Assembly (NCBI RefSeq): GCF_018860525.1
Contig: NZ_JAHKPM010000042.1
Coordinates: forward strand, 62,001 to 126,000
Origin: Vibrio hepatarius
Lineage (GTDB): Bacteria > Pseudomonadota > Gammaproteobacteria > Enterobacterales > Vibrionaceae
Direction of reading: 5' to 3'
DNA length: 64,000 bases
A model generated the notes under the pieces. That model had not been told where the DNA came from. It did not search any database and saw only the letters and a list, made by a program, of their open reading frames with translations. Positions 26,074 to 35,207 of this stretch are shown piece after piece. How positions within the stretch are numbered: the first letter of the stretch is position 1; each line of letters starts with the position of its first letter. Both the position numbers and the translations under genes were made by a program.

Positions 26074-27024
26074 TTGCTCATAGACAGAAAACTGATATTT
26101 GCTACGGCCAATTTATTTAATTTCATTGAGCCCCCTTACGCCTTTTATGATTTTGAAAATATTTATTCTAGAGAGCAGTGGAAGAAGAAATGTCGTTGGA
26201 CAAGGAAAACGATTGAATCATTAGACGCTGACATTATTGCGATTCAGGAAATATTTAGTATAGATTGCGTGAAGCATATGTTGTATAAACTCGGTTATCT
26301 GTACTTTGTACATGTTGATCAAGCATACGTTGAAAGCGACTATATCTATAGTCATCCAATTGTTGCTTTGGCTTCGAAATACCCTATTTTACACGCACAT
26401 CCAGTGACTGTTCCTAGAGATTTGCTTGAAGGGTATGGCATTCAACAGCTTGACTTCAGTCGTAAACCCATTTGTGCAGTTGTAGATGTTCCTGATATTG
26501 GTCAAGTAGCCGTTTATGCTTGTCACCTAAAATCACAAAGGGAGACACAGGCAATCCAAAGCGATAAGAGGCACTCTCTTGTGGGGCAATGGTTATCCAG
26601 CCAGCAGAGAGGTTGGGAAGCTGTGATGATTCGTATAGCCATGGAAGAAACCTATAGTAAAAACCCAATGCCAACGGTTCTTATGGGGGATTTAAATCAG
26701 CCTATTACTAGTGATGTGGTTGGATTATTGACCAAACCTATCGACATAGGTAGCCATAAGTTGGTACTTCAAGACAGCTGGGACATAGTTAATCGTGGGC
26801 TGGTGGATATTCAGCGTCCAGCGACACACTATCATTTCTCTTCAGGTAAGGTGCTTGACTATATATTATTTTCTCAAGAGTTTCAGCCTGAATCACCATT
26901 CTCAATGGCAGATATTATTGAATACCACACTATTGATACGCATCTCATTAATCCAAATTTTGAACATGATGACCAATCCAGTGACCATGCTTTTGTCTCT
27001 GTCACTGTCCAATTCGTCTTATGA
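26074..27024 (+). CDS. endonuclease/exonuclease/phosphatase (EEP) family protein, cytoplasmic
   Basis: A 316-residue EEP hydrolase without signal peptide or membrane helix. FATANLFNFIEPP, IIAIQEIFS (metal Glu), YACHLKSQRE, TVLMGDLNQPITSDV and SSDHAFVSV are the expected motifs. The substrate is unknown. The TTG start at 26074 is preceded by GAGGTAAC. Convergent with eat; a shared hairpin lies between. Confidence 0.85.
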   Translation: MLIDRKLIFATANLFNFIEPPYAFYDFENIYSREQWKKKCRWTRKTIESLDADIIAIQEIFSIDCVKHMLYKLGYLYFVHVDQAYVESDYIYSHPIVALASKYPILHAHPVTVPRDLLEGYGIQQLDFSRKPICAVVDVPDIGQVAVYACHLKSQRETQAIQSDKRHSLVGQWLSSQQRGWEAVMIRIAMEETYSKNPMPTVLMGDLNQPITSDVVGLLTKPIDIGSHKLVLQDSWDIVNRGLVDIQRPATHYHFSSGKVLDYILFSQEFQPESPFSMADIIEYHTIDTHLINPNFEHDDQSSDHAFVSVTVQFVL

Positions 27025-27042
27025 GTGTTTTAAAATGGAAAT

Positions 27043-27069
27043 AGGCAGAAAGAGCTGATTTTTCTGCCT
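27043..27069. terminator. bidirectional terminator between EEP gene and eat
   Basis: Stem AGGCAGAAA / TTTCTGCCT with a T-rich loop side, between convergent genes. Confidence 0.65.
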
Positions 27070-27079
27070 GTAAGGTGAG

Positions 27080-28486
27080 TTAGTTATTAAACTCGGTTTC
27101 CAATTCCTGCTCTGCTATTGCTAGCATCTCAAATTCTTCTTCGGCTGTTGCCGCGACAAGGTTATGTCGGCTGTAAAGGATGTAATATACACCGCCAATA
27201 GCGTAAAGGCCAAGTGTCAAAAAGAAGGCTAATGGGGAAAATGCATATACACCTGTCATTGCGATCAGAGATAAAATTAGAGAGATACTTGACGTTACTA
27301 TGCCCCCTGGAGTTTTATATGGACGCACTAATAGTGGTTGTTTAATACGCAGCAATATATGGCTTAGTGATATTAGTGCATAAGAAACGGTTGCACCGAC
27401 GACAGCCATAGCCAAAATGAGGTCGCCTTCACCTGTTAAAGACACGACAAGCCCTAAAATTCCGGGTAGTATTAATGCTTGAGTTGGTACTTTATTTTGA
27501 TTGGTAAGTGACAAGCTTTTGGGTAAATACCCTGCACGGGATAAAGCAAAAACCAGTCGGCTATAGCCATAAATAATCGAGAAGAAAGAGGCGATAAGCC
27601 CCGCTAGACCGAGTATATTCACTAAGGTTGCAATAGATGAATAGCCACTTAAATTGAGTGCATCAACTAAGGGGACCGAGCTATTGCCTATCACCTTGGC
27701 ACCGACCGCACCGGCTAACAAGAAAACGACAAGTGCTGCGGTGAATAAAAGAAACGTCATAGCGCCAATAATACCTTTTGGTACATCTTTTACTGGATTC
27801 TTCGCTTCTTCTGCAGCTAATGGAACACCTTCCACTGCTAAAAATAACCACATTGCAAATGGAAGCGCAGCCCATACTCCATACCATCCCATTGGTAACA
27901 CTTCCGTTGCTGCGTAAGTCGCTGGTGCAATATCGAATAGATTATTTATATCGAAATGACCTATTAGTGCTCCCGCAGTAAGTACTATAGCGACAACAGC
28001 GAGAGCACTAATGACCATCATTACTTTCAGTGCTTGGCCTACGCCGGACAAATGGATAGCAATAAAGACAAAATAGAAACAGGCGTAGACAATGGGACCG
28101 TCAATCCCAAGGAGCTCATTGACCGCTGAGCCAATAAAAATCACTATTGCAGCAGGAGCTAAGGCATACTCAATCAAAACGGAAAGACCAGTAATATAGC
28201 CACCAACGGGCCCCATTGCTTGGCGGGCAAAGCTGTATCCGCCACCTGCAGTAGGAATTGCCGCAGACATTTCGGCCAGTGACAGTACAAGAGTAAAGTA
28301 CATGAGTGCCATGGTCAGTGCTGCGATAAGAAAGCCCGCCCAACCAGCTTGCGCAATACCAAAATTCCATCCGGCAAAATCGCCAGAAATAACATACGAA
28401 ACGCCCAAACCGGCGAGCAGGATCCAACCTGCGGACCCGCGTTTTAGCTGTCTTTTGGCGAGATAATTCTGACGTTCATCAGACAT
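27080..28486 (-). CDS. eat: ethanolamine permease (APC superfamily)
   Basis: A 468-residue transporter with about 12 membrane helices (first: SAGWILLAGLGVSYVISGDFAGWNFGIAQAGWAGFLIA). The glycine-rich first helix and GGGYSFARQAMGPVGGYITGL segment are typical of amino-acid/polyamine permeases of the ethanolamine type. It lies directly after eutC, overlapping it by 4 bp if the first ATG is used; the ATG at 28486 is preferred because AGAGGGA is upstream. It imports ethanolamine as substrate for EutBC. Confidence 0.88.
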   Translation of the reverse strand: MSDERQNYLAKRQLKRGSAGWILLAGLGVSYVISGDFAGWNFGIAQAGWAGFLIAALTMALMYFTLVLSLAEMSAAIPTAGGGYSFARQAMGPVGGYITGLSVLIEYALAPAAIVIFIGSAVNELLGIDGPIVYACFYFVFIAIHLSGVGQALKVMMVISALAVVAIVLTAGALIGHFDINNLFDIAPATYAATEVLPMGWYGVWAALPFAMWLFLAVEGVPLAAEEAKNPVKDVPKGIIGAMTFLLFTAALVVFLLAGAVGAKVIGNSSVPLVDALNLSGYSSIATLVNILGLAGLIASFFSIIYGYSRLVFALSRAGYLPKSLSLTNQNKVPTQALILPGILGLVVSLTGEGDLILAMAVVGATVSYALISLSHILLRIKQPLLVRPYKTPGGIVTSSISLILSLIAMTGVYAFSPLAFFLTLGLYAIGGVYYILYSRHNLVAATAEEEFEMLAIAEQELETEFNN

Positions 28487-28500
28487 GATAATTCCCTCTA

Positions 28501-29376
28501 TCATTTAGTTATTGGTGGTGTTAAAAAATTGGTTGAAGACTTGCTTTTGAGCACTTGACTGCTATTGTCATCGCTGCGATCTTTTAAATCGATACCTGAT
28601 ATTTGTCGTTGAAGTGATTCGTTGAGTAAGTAGTATGCTTTTTGACAGGCTTCTTGGTAATTGAGCCCTTCTGGCCTGATATTGGAAATACAGTTTCGGC
28701 TTGAGTCCTGCTTACCACGTATGGGGTTCCAAGTAATGTAAAGCCCCATACTATCTGGTGATGTTAGTCCTGGCCGTTCTCCAATAAGAATCAAGGTGAT
28801 CTTAGCTTTATAGCATTCACCGACATCATCACCACAAGCTACACGTCCTTGCTTTACTATGGTGATAGGGGCTAAGGACCAGTTATGTTCACTGTTAGAA
28901 TTAAGAAGAGTGATTAGTTGGCCCACAACGTGTACTGCATGATCCTGAATGGCGGTGGAAGATAGGCCATCAGTTATAACAATTGATAAATCATAGTTAT
29001 CCGCATTCTTAGCTTGGTAGTCGCTTATTTTCTGCCAAGATGCTTCATCAAGCTGGCGTCCTAAATCGGGGCGTTGTAGATACATGAGTCGATTAGAGAC
29101 TTTGCTATTGACGACTATTGGTAGATCTGGAGTATGTTCTGTGATGCATTTTTGAATGCAAAGCTCTTCCATGAGCTGGTCTATATTTAAAGCCCGATGT
29201 ACTGCATCTTTTGCTCTTGCATGATCAAGCTGAAATGCCAGCATTTCATGAGTAGGGATGCTATTTCCTGCTCGCCCGAGTGCGATTCTTGCCGATGTAA
29301 ACTGGCGCAGAATTTGCCAAGGATTTGAGATGACTTGTAACGATTCTTTGTTACCTTTGCTAGGCTGGTCACTCAC
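28501..29376 (-). CDS. eutC: ethanolamine ammonia-lyase small subunit
   Basis: Light subunit of adenosylcobalamin-dependent ethanolamine ammonia-lyase, cleaving ethanolamine to acetaldehyde and ammonia. DLSIVITDGLSSTAIQDHAVHV, LAPITIVKQGRVACGDDVGE and ILIGERPGLTSPDSMGLYITW are family signatures. GTG start at 29376 with AAGGAG upstream; overlaps eutB by 8 bp. Length 291, typical. Confidence 0.95.
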   Translation of the reverse strand: MSDQPSKGNKESLQVISNPWQILRQFTSARIALGRAGNSIPTHEMLAFQLDHARAKDAVHRALNIDQLMEELCIQKCITEHTPDLPIVVNSKVSNRLMYLQRPDLGRQLDEASWQKISDYQAKNADNYDLSIVITDGLSSTAIQDHAVHVVGQLITLLNSNSEHNWSLAPITIVKQGRVACGDDVGECYKAKITLILIGERPGLTSPDSMGLYITWNPIRGKQDSSRNCISNIRPEGLNYQEACQKAYYLLNESLQRQISGIDLKDRSDDNSSQVLKSKSSTNFLTPPITK

Positions 29377-30781
29377 TTGATTTCTCCTTACTGATTGTAA
29401 GCAGTGAATCAGAAAAGGGTTTCGCTATGCTTTTGGTCAGGCGTACTTCATCGAGGCTATCAAAAATATTCATTTTTATAAGCCAGCTTTCGAACTCTGG
29501 TGCAGGCTTCAGTCCTAGTACTTGTCTGGCGTATAAAGCATCATGGAACGAGGTTGTCTGATAATTCAACATTATGTCATCTGATCCTGGGATACCCATG
29601 ATAAATGAGCAACCTGCGACGCCGAGTAATGTGAGAAGATTGTCCATATCATTCTGATCTGCATAAGCATGATTGGTGTAGCAAACATCACACCCCATAG
29701 GTAGACCGAGCATTTTTCCGCAAAAATGGTCTTCAAGGCCAGCACGAATAATCTGCTTACCATCAAATAAGTACTCAGGACCGATGAAACCAACAACTGT
29801 GTTGACTAAAAGAGGATCAAAATGCCTTGCGACTGCATAAGCTCTTGCTTCACATGTTTGTTGATCTACACCAAAATAGGCATCCGCAGAAAGTGCTGTA
29901 CCTTGGCCTGTTTCAAAGTACATACAGTTATTACCCACACTCCCACGATTTAGAGATAGAGCCGCTTCTTGAGCTTGTTTAAGAATATCAAGATTGACTC
30001 CGAATGCCTTGTTAGTACCTTCTGTACCTCCGATGGATTGGAATACAAGATCGACAGGTGCACCTTTTTCTATTGCTTCGATGGTATTGGTGACATGGGT
30101 AAGTACGCATGACTGAGTGGGTATTTGGTAATGTTGAATCACCTCATCTAACATCGAAAGAAGTTTAATGGTCTGAGGTACATTGTCGGTAGCAGGGTTG
30201 ATGCCAATGACAGCATCTCCATTACCATACATCAAACCATCAAAGATAGTCGCTGCTATTCCATCTAAAGAATCTGTTGGGTGATTGGGTTGAAGGCGTG
30301 TTGATAACCTGCCAGACAAACCAATAGTATTACGAAATGCAGTATGTATACGACATTTCTTGGCAACAGCAATGAGATCTTGATTACGCATTATTTTACT
30401 GACGGCAGCAAGCATCTCTGGAGTGAGACCTAGTCGAATTTTTGTCAGCATATGACTATCAGCCTGATCGCTAAGTAACCAGTTACGAAAATCTCCAACG
30501 GTTAGGTGAGAAATAGGGCTAAATGCGGCAATGTCGTGACTATCGATAATCAGACGTGTTACTTCATCATCTTCGTAAGGTATGACAGATTGTTGCAAAA
30601 AAGTTTTTAATGGTAGTTCTGCAAGCGTCATTTGAGCTGCAACTCGCTCCGTTTCAGAACAAGCACTGACTCCTGCAAGAATATCCCCAGATCTCTCAGG
30701 GCTTGCCTTGGCCATCAGATCGGCTAAAGATTGGAACTGATATAGATGGTTTCCTTGCTGCCAGCGATACCTTGCTGTCAT
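29369..30781 (-). CDS. eutB: ethanolamine ammonia-lyase large subunit
   Basis: Heavy (catalytic) subunit, 470 residues. GDAVIGINPATDNV, VLTHVTNTIEAIEKGAPVDLVFQSIGGTEGTNKAFGVNL, FETGQGTALSADAYFGVDQQT and GCDVCYTNHAYADQNDMDNLL are characteristic. It binds the B12 cofactor together with EutC. No EutA reactivase, aldehyde dehydrogenase, microcompartment shell gene or cobalamin riboswitch is visible nearby; this is the short eut type found outside enterics. Upstream 30782-31124 holds no gene. Confidence 0.96.
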   Translation of the reverse strand: MTARYRWQQGNHLYQFQSLADLMAKASPERSGDILAGVSACSETERVAAQMTLAELPLKTFLQQSVIPYEDDEVTRLIIDSHDIAAFSPISHLTVGDFRNWLLSDQADSHMLTKIRLGLTPEMLAAVSKIMRNQDLIAVAKKCRIHTAFRNTIGLSGRLSTRLQPNHPTDSLDGIAATIFDGLMYGNGDAVIGINPATDNVPQTIKLLSMLDEVIQHYQIPTQSCVLTHVTNTIEAIEKGAPVDLVFQSIGGTEGTNKAFGVNLDILKQAQEAALSLNRGSVGNNCMYFETGQGTALSADAYFGVDQQTCEARAYAVARHFDPLLVNTVVGFIGPEYLFDGKQIIRAGLEDHFCGKMLGLPMGCDVCYTNHAYADQNDMDNLLTLLGVAGCSFIMGIPGSDDIMLNYQTTSFHDALYARQVLGLKPAPEFESWLIKMNIFDSLDEVRLTKSIAKPFSDSLLTISKEKSSE

Positions 30782-31124
30782 TGCGTATTCTCCTTCTAAT
30801 TAATTCAGAAGATAAATGAATTAACCCTGATTCGTTAACTAATTGTAATAAATAGAGCTCGATTAGAGTAATGACTTAACAATGAGAAAGCCACAGTTAA
30901 ATATGGAGTGTGAATTCTTTATATATTTAACAATATCAATAACTTTCATCTCTAGTGACCTTTTTTCTGCAGCGTAAGATAAGAAAACAACGATATAAAA
31001 ACTGGGATAAATATCTCGCTTTCTTTATCTCAGGACTGTTCACATACTGTTTGTCATAAAAGATGGTAGGTTTACCTAGTTGGAGAAGTTCATCATACCT
31101 GGCTATGACGTTTGTATTACTTCT
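30782..31124. other. promoter region of eutBC-eat, no gene
   Basis: About 340 bp upstream of eutB on the minus strand. Contains an imperfect dyad with GTTAACTAATTG near 30835-30845 and AT-rich sequence. I see no cobalamin riboswitch and no regulator such as EutR. Confidence 0.4.
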
Positions 31125-31817
31125 TTACGCTTTATCAGCAATAAGGCTTTCAATGATTTCGTTACATCGTTGTTTAGATAGAGATGTTCTATCAGACAGG
31201 TAGTAAGATTTGCGAAGTAGAAATTGGTCAGTTATCAGTTTTATTTCCACTGGAAGGTGCTGAGTCGTTCTAAGATATAGGGCACTAATAAGTGCTGGTG
31301 TAGTATCAAAGTCTCTTAAACAGTAGATCATCTTTTGATTCAGTTTGTGACTATTTGAAAGCTGAATTTGAATTTTGTAGTTAAAATGTTCCTCATTGAA
31401 TGATGGCGGTATCTCAAACAAACATGCTAGCCATTGCTGCTTAGCTAAAATTTTTTGCATTGAGGAGTAGGAGTTCTTATCGAGCCTATGATGCCACTCT
31501 GTTAAAATTTGATTGAATATATAGTGTTTAACCCACACTTCGCACTCTTCAGGATTTAACTGACGAAAAAAACGCCATACATAAGCTTTGATAATGCGTG
31601 GCGCGGCTTTATCTTTCCAGATTTTATCACTGAGTTGCTCAACGTTTTGTTGTGTGATGATAGATTTATCTTGATTCAGTTTTGGTACCCATGACCATGA
31701 TTCTTGGTATGGTATACGAGTGTTTAGTATCGTTTTAATTGACTGCTTGATAGGCAAGTTGAGACTTGGAGCAGGGTCTAAAGGGATAGACATTGCGCTA
31801 ATTGAGGTAATCTGCAT
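31125..31817 (-). CDS. hypothetical protein, 230 aa
   Basis: Not recognised. A 230-residue soluble, helix-rich protein with many Gln, Lys and Trp residues (YQESWSWVPKLNQDKSIITQQ, AYVWRFFRQLNPEECEVWVKHYIFNQILTEWHHRLD), without signal peptide or membrane segment. It lies upstream of eutB on the same strand but 340 bp away, so co-function is not shown. Confidence 0.55.
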   Translation of the reverse strand: MQITSISAMSIPLDPAPSLNLPIKQSIKTILNTRIPYQESWSWVPKLNQDKSIITQQNVEQLSDKIWKDKAAPRIIKAYVWRFFRQLNPEECEVWVKHYIFNQILTEWHHRLDKNSYSSMQKILAKQQWLACLFEIPPSFNEEHFNYKIQIQLSNSHKLNQKMIYCLRDFDTTPALISALYLRTTQHLPVEIKLITDQFLLRKSYYLSDRTSLSKQRCNEIIESLIADKA

Positions 31818-32255
31818 TTTGGTATCTTTTCTATATCATAAGCGCAGCAGTAAACCATAGCTGATATTAACTTGATAAATGAAAAGTCATGAAGTATCAA
31901 TAAAAGTTGCGTGTGGTTGAAACAAATCTTATAAATGCAACGTTCAGGTTTTAGCGTGTTTAATAAGCCAATTACATAGTTGAAGTTCTGAAAAGAAATT
32001 TTATTTAACGGTTTGGTACTGTTCGCATTATGTAGGAAGGCATAACTTCATCGTAATTCAGGGTTTTTCTTGATTATACTTTAATTTTTTGTAGCAAAAA
32101 TAAGATTATCCACCAATTATATATACCTGAAAACTATTTAATTTTGCATGTATATTGTATTTTGTGCGCGTACCAATATTACTTTTCATATGTTCCTGAT
32201 ATCATACTTACATTGGTAATTATTATCTTTGCCTAAATTCAGATAGTGGTGTCAT
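31818..32255. other. intergenic stretch between divergent genes
   Basis: About 440 bp of very AT-rich sequence between the divergent 230-aa gene and the XRE regulator. Both promoters must lie here. No gene and no recognised riboswitch is visible. Confidence 0.4.
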
Positions 32256-32849
32256 ATGAAAAGTAATAGTGAGCAACTGGCTATATTAAGAGATAACATC
32301 CAGTTTGGTCTGTATCAAGGTAAAGAGACGAAAGCATCATTGAGTAGGAAAACTGGTATTACCCGCTCGACTATATATAAAATACTTGATGGAAAGGTAG
32401 AGCGCGTTCAAACCTCTACAGTTGAAAAAATTGCAGATTTTTTCGGTACAACGTGTTACATCATCCAAAATGAGTCTCTTGAATCTTATTGTACAGATGC
32501 TTTAGTGACTGTAGATGGTAATAAGAATCCAATTGCGGTACCTATTTTGACCGAACATGAGTTTATTGTGAAAGGGGACCATTATGTCAGTGAAATGGTA
32601 ACTGAATACCCTCTTACTTATCACTTTTCTCAAAGCAAAAATGTTGTTGCTATCCTAGTTGGAAAATGGCTATCTGCTAACTACACAAGAGGTAATTTGT
32701 TGATTGTCGATCGCTCCAATCGTCATATGAAAGAGTCGAGCCAGCTTATTGTTCGTGATGGTAATTTATGCTCAGTACCATTTTATGAACCACTAAAACC
32801 CAACGATTATTTTTTTGGAAGTATTCTTGAGGAGCGTTACAGTGTTTAA
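32256..32849 (+). CDS. XRE-type regulator with LexA/S24-like C-terminal domain
   Basis: A 197-residue protein. Residues about 8-70 form an HTH_XRE domain (KETKASLSRKTGITRSTIYKILDGKVERVQTSTVEKIADFFG). The C-terminal about 100 residues (VVAILVGKWLSANYTRGNLLIVDRSNRHMKESSQLIVRDGNLCSVPF ... NDYFFGSILEE) have the strand pattern of the S24/LexA-CI fold. The usual catalytic MEPT Ser and Lys are not recognisable, so self-cleavage is doubtful. It is the first gene of an operon with a VUT transporter and QueF (8-bp overlap), so a role in controlling 7-deazaguanine uptake/salvage is likely (inference). A phage origin is an alternative. Confidence 0.7.
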   Translation: MKSNSEQLAILRDNIQFGLYQGKETKASLSRKTGITRSTIYKILDGKVERVQTSTVEKIADFFGTTCYIIQNESLESYCTDALVTVDGNKNPIAVPILTEHEFIVKGDHYVSEMVTEYPLTYHFSQSKNVVAILVGKWLSANYTRGNLLIVDRSNRHMKESSQLIVRDGNLCSVPFYEPLKPNDYFFGSILEERYSV

Positions 32850-33705
32850 CAATAAATACAAGTTAATTGGTTTTAGTGAAAATCCAGATATGACAGCGAG
32901 TATTATGATTAGAGGTACTGGCAAGGTGGTTGAAATACCACCAAATGAATTATTGAAAAGTGATGTAGCAGATGACTTGAATCGTAGTGAATTAGTAGAA
33001 GTTTGTAAGAAGGCATATTCAAAATCAAGCTTTGAAGGAGCGTATGAATTAGAAGACCGGCATGAAAATTACTGGATGAGTTATTCTTTTTTAGTGCTTT
33101 GTCTTTGCTCGCTTTTTACACTTTCCAATTTGACTGGTATCAAACCTATAGAAATATTTGATACAGGCTTAGTTGTTCCGATCGCTATTTTTCTGTACCC
33201 GATTTCATTTATATTTGTAGATATTTTAAACGAATTTTATGGATTGAGGCTGGCGAGAAAGGCTATTATTAAGTCAACCAGTGTTAATGCTGTCATTTTA
33301 GCCTTTATTTATTTGTCAACCTTAGTTCCCAGCATCGAACAGTGGAAGGCTATGGATGAACAATATTTAAAGCTTGTTGGTAGTATGATGGCTGTGTTCG
33401 TTGCTTCGCTAAGCTCATATTTTGTTTCAGAGAACATTAATGCTTATATTTTGAACAAAATTAAGTTGATCACTAATTCTCGATGGTTGGCTGTTAGGGT
33501 TATTGTGAGTACCAGTATTGCATCAATAGTAGATAGTGCTTTGTTTATTGGTATTGCCTTTTATAATGTTATACCTAATGACGTGTTAGTTGTCATGTTT
33601 TTTAGCCAAGTATCCATTAAGATACTCTATGCGCTAATTAGCGTTGGGCCTATCTATTATGCTAGAAAGTTGTTTTCTCGGTTAATCAATGTCAAGGAGT
33701 CGTAA
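32842..33705 (+). CDS. VUT/YhhQ-type queuosine-precursor transporter with N-terminal extension
   Basis: The GTG at 32842 has GAGGAG upstream and overlaps the regulator by 8 bp; it gives 287 residues. Residues about 1-78 are a soluble extension (KYKLIGFSENPDMTASIMIRGTGKVVEIPPNELLKSD). About six membrane helices follow, with the conserved PISFIFVDILNEFYGLRLARKAI characteristic of YhhQ-like vitamin/queuosine precursor uptake proteins. Standard YhhQ proteins are about 220 residues and lack the extension. Followed by queF after 3 bp. It should import preQ0 or preQ1. Confidence 0.8.
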   Translation: MFNNKYKLIGFSENPDMTASIMIRGTGKVVEIPPNELLKSDVADDLNRSELVEVCKKAYSKSSFEGAYELEDRHENYWMSYSFLVLCLCSLFTLSNLTGIKPIEIFDTGLVVPIAIFLYPISFIFVDILNEFYGLRLARKAIIKSTSVNAVILAFIYLSTLVPSIEQWKAMDEQYLKLVGSMMAVFVASLSSYFVSENINAYILNKIKLITNSRWLAVRVIVSTSIASIVDSALFIGIAFYNVIPNDVLVVMFFSQVSIKILYALISVGPIYYARKLFSRLINVKES

Positions 33706-33708
33706 TCA

Positions 33709-34527
33709 ATGGCAATTTATAACAAGAATCTAGGAAAAAAAACAGAATATATTCCTCACTATAAACCGGAATTACTAGATCCGATTCCTCGTGCTAGAGG
33801 GCGTTCTGAGATAAAAGACTATGTCCAAGCAACACAGTCTGGCTATGATTTATGGACAGCTTTTGAAATATCTTGGCTGAATAGTAAAGGAAAACCAGTT
33901 GTCGCAATAGGTGAATTTGTTATTCCCCATACATCTAATAATTTGATTGAATCAAAATCTTTTAAACTGTACCTCAACAGCTTTAATCAAACTCGATTCG
34001 ACTCTCAAGATATTGTGATGCTGCAAATGAAAGAGGATCTCAGTCAAGCTGCTGGAGCGGAAGTGTTAGTTTCTTTTACCGCTGTAGATGAGCCTCAAGA
34101 AACGCTTGTCGATAAGAAAAACTACTGCATCGATGAATTGGACATTACGGTGGATTCATTTGTTTACGAGGAAGATGCATTGTTGGGAAGTACAGAAGGT
34201 CAATATGTTACAGAGTCATTGTGTTCTCATCTTCTGAAATCTAACTGTTTAGTAACCAATCAGCCTGATTGGGGAAGTGTGTACATCCGCTACGCAGGGG
34301 GAAAAATTGATCATGAAGCGCTTTTACGCTATTTGATTTCATTCCGTGAACACAATGAGTTCCATGAACAATGTGTTGAGCGTATTTACTCTGATATCAA
34401 GCGCTGCTGTAAACCTGAAAAACTCACAGTTTTTGCAAGATATACACGTCGAGGAGGGCTTGATATTAACCCTTATCGAAGTGATTTTGAAAGTGAAATC
34501 TGCTCAGTAAGAAACCCAAGACAGTGA
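33709..34527 (+). CDS. queF: NADPH-dependent 7-cyano-7-deazaguanine reductase
   Basis: A 272-residue bimodular QueF, reducing preQ0 to preQ1 in queuosine biosynthesis. The N-half has the ESKSFKLYLNSFNQTR motif; the C-half has the catalytic Cys in LLKSNCLVTNQPDWGSVYIRY, and NEFHEQCVERI and ARYTRRGGLDINPYRS as in E. coli QueF. It is the third gene of the XRE-VUT-queF operon. Whether another queF copy exists elsewhere in the genome cannot be seen. Confidence 0.95.
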   Translation: MAIYNKNLGKKTEYIPHYKPELLDPIPRARGRSEIKDYVQATQSGYDLWTAFEISWLNSKGKPVVAIGEFVIPHTSNNLIESKSFKLYLNSFNQTRFDSQDIVMLQMKEDLSQAAGAEVLVSFTAVDEPQETLVDKKNYCIDELDITVDSFVYEEDALLGSTEGQYVTESLCSHLLKSNCLVTNQPDWGSVYIRYAGGKIDHEALLRYLISFREHNEFHEQCVERIYSDIKRCCKPEKLTVFARYTRRGGLDINPYRSDFESEICSVRNPRQ

Positions 34528-34734
34528 ATATAGCCACAATTGTGGATGTGATGTTACTTGGAGTAATAATCAAGTTGATCTAATTGGCATCTTTATACTT
34601 TAGAGCGGGGTAGGTTTACTATTGAACCTCCTACTCTCATAAAGCAACATTTGACTTAGCTCGCGTGTGTTGATTTTGACTAAAATCAGCGTGCTTTCTC
34701 TTGTTTATGTCTGATGTTGCCTATACTTAAAACA

Positions 34735-34815
34735 GGACAAACTGGGCAAACCTGTCGTGAGGCGGGGACGCAAAGTGACAGCACAGCTTGGCGCTGTGGG
34801 CTGCATTGCATTAGC
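34735..34815 (+). promoter_or_regulatory. cyclic-di-GMP-I (GEMM) riboswitch
   Basis: The diagnostic strings GGGCAAACC (34744-34752) and GGGACGCAAAG (34764-34775 region) flank a 6-bp stem capped by a GTGA (GNRA) tetraloop, as in the Vc2 aptamer. A second hairpin (AGCACAGC/GCTGTGGGCT) follows. The RNA lies just before a 98-codon gene whose start is at 34833. Other class-I aptamers in vibrios control tfoX, gbpA and VC1722. The expression platform is not resolved by eye; the gene's own terminator follows at 35171. Confidence 0.82.
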
Positions 34816-34832
34816 TTTAGGGGAACCTGACT

Positions 34833-35129
34833 ATGCTTACATTACCCACTTCACTTACCAACCAATTCAAGCAATGTATCCTGACGACTAGGATTTTGAA
34901 AAAAGAATCAGTTTCATTTCATCAGTTAATTAATGGACTAAACGGCTATTCTGGGTTGCTGTCTATGACTAATGAACATCTACTATGCTGTTGTGATAAA
35001 GCGACGTTAAATGAGTTTCGAGAGACGGGTGTTCTATTTAGCGGTCATCTATTTAAACTTAATGAACTTGATGCGCTTAGCATCACTGAAGCTCCGGTGT
35101 TTGCGAATGCTGCCAAAGTAATCAAATAA
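34833..35129 (+). CDS. hypothetical protein, 98 aa, under the c-di-GMP riboswitch
   Basis: Not recognised. A 98-residue soluble protein with four Cys, including the run LLCCCDKAT, and hydrophobic stretches (FHQLINGLNGYSGLLSM). It starts about 18 bases after the riboswitch with AGGGG upstream, and a strong intrinsic terminator closes it, so it is a single-gene c-di-GMP-responsive unit. Biofilm or motility-linked functions are typical of such genes, but nothing in the sequence shows it. Confidence 0.65.
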   Translation: MLTLPTSLTNQFKQCILTTRILKKESVSFHQLINGLNGYSGLLSMTNEHLLCCCDKATLNEFRETGVLFSGHLFKLNELDALSITEAPVFANAAKVIK

Positions 35130-35170
35130 AGTAATCAAATAGCTGAGTTTTTTAAGGTTAATTTTAGCTT

Positions 35171-35207
35171 CTTTAAGCATCATTCTAGATGCTTAAAGGT
35201 TTTTTTT
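35171..35207 (+). terminator. intrinsic terminator of the riboswitch-controlled gene
   Basis: Perfect 11-bp stem CTTTAAGCATC / GATGCTTAAAG with a 6-base loop followed by G and T8. Confidence 0.9.

Noticed and set aside
30782..31124. Cobalamin riboswitch upstream of eutB
   Set aside because: No B12-box or matching stems were found by eye on either strand.
32256..34527. Prophage or phage-defence island around the XRE/S24 regulator
   Set aside because: Neighbouring genes are a transporter and QueF; no integrase, structural phage gene, attachment repeat or restriction gene is seen.
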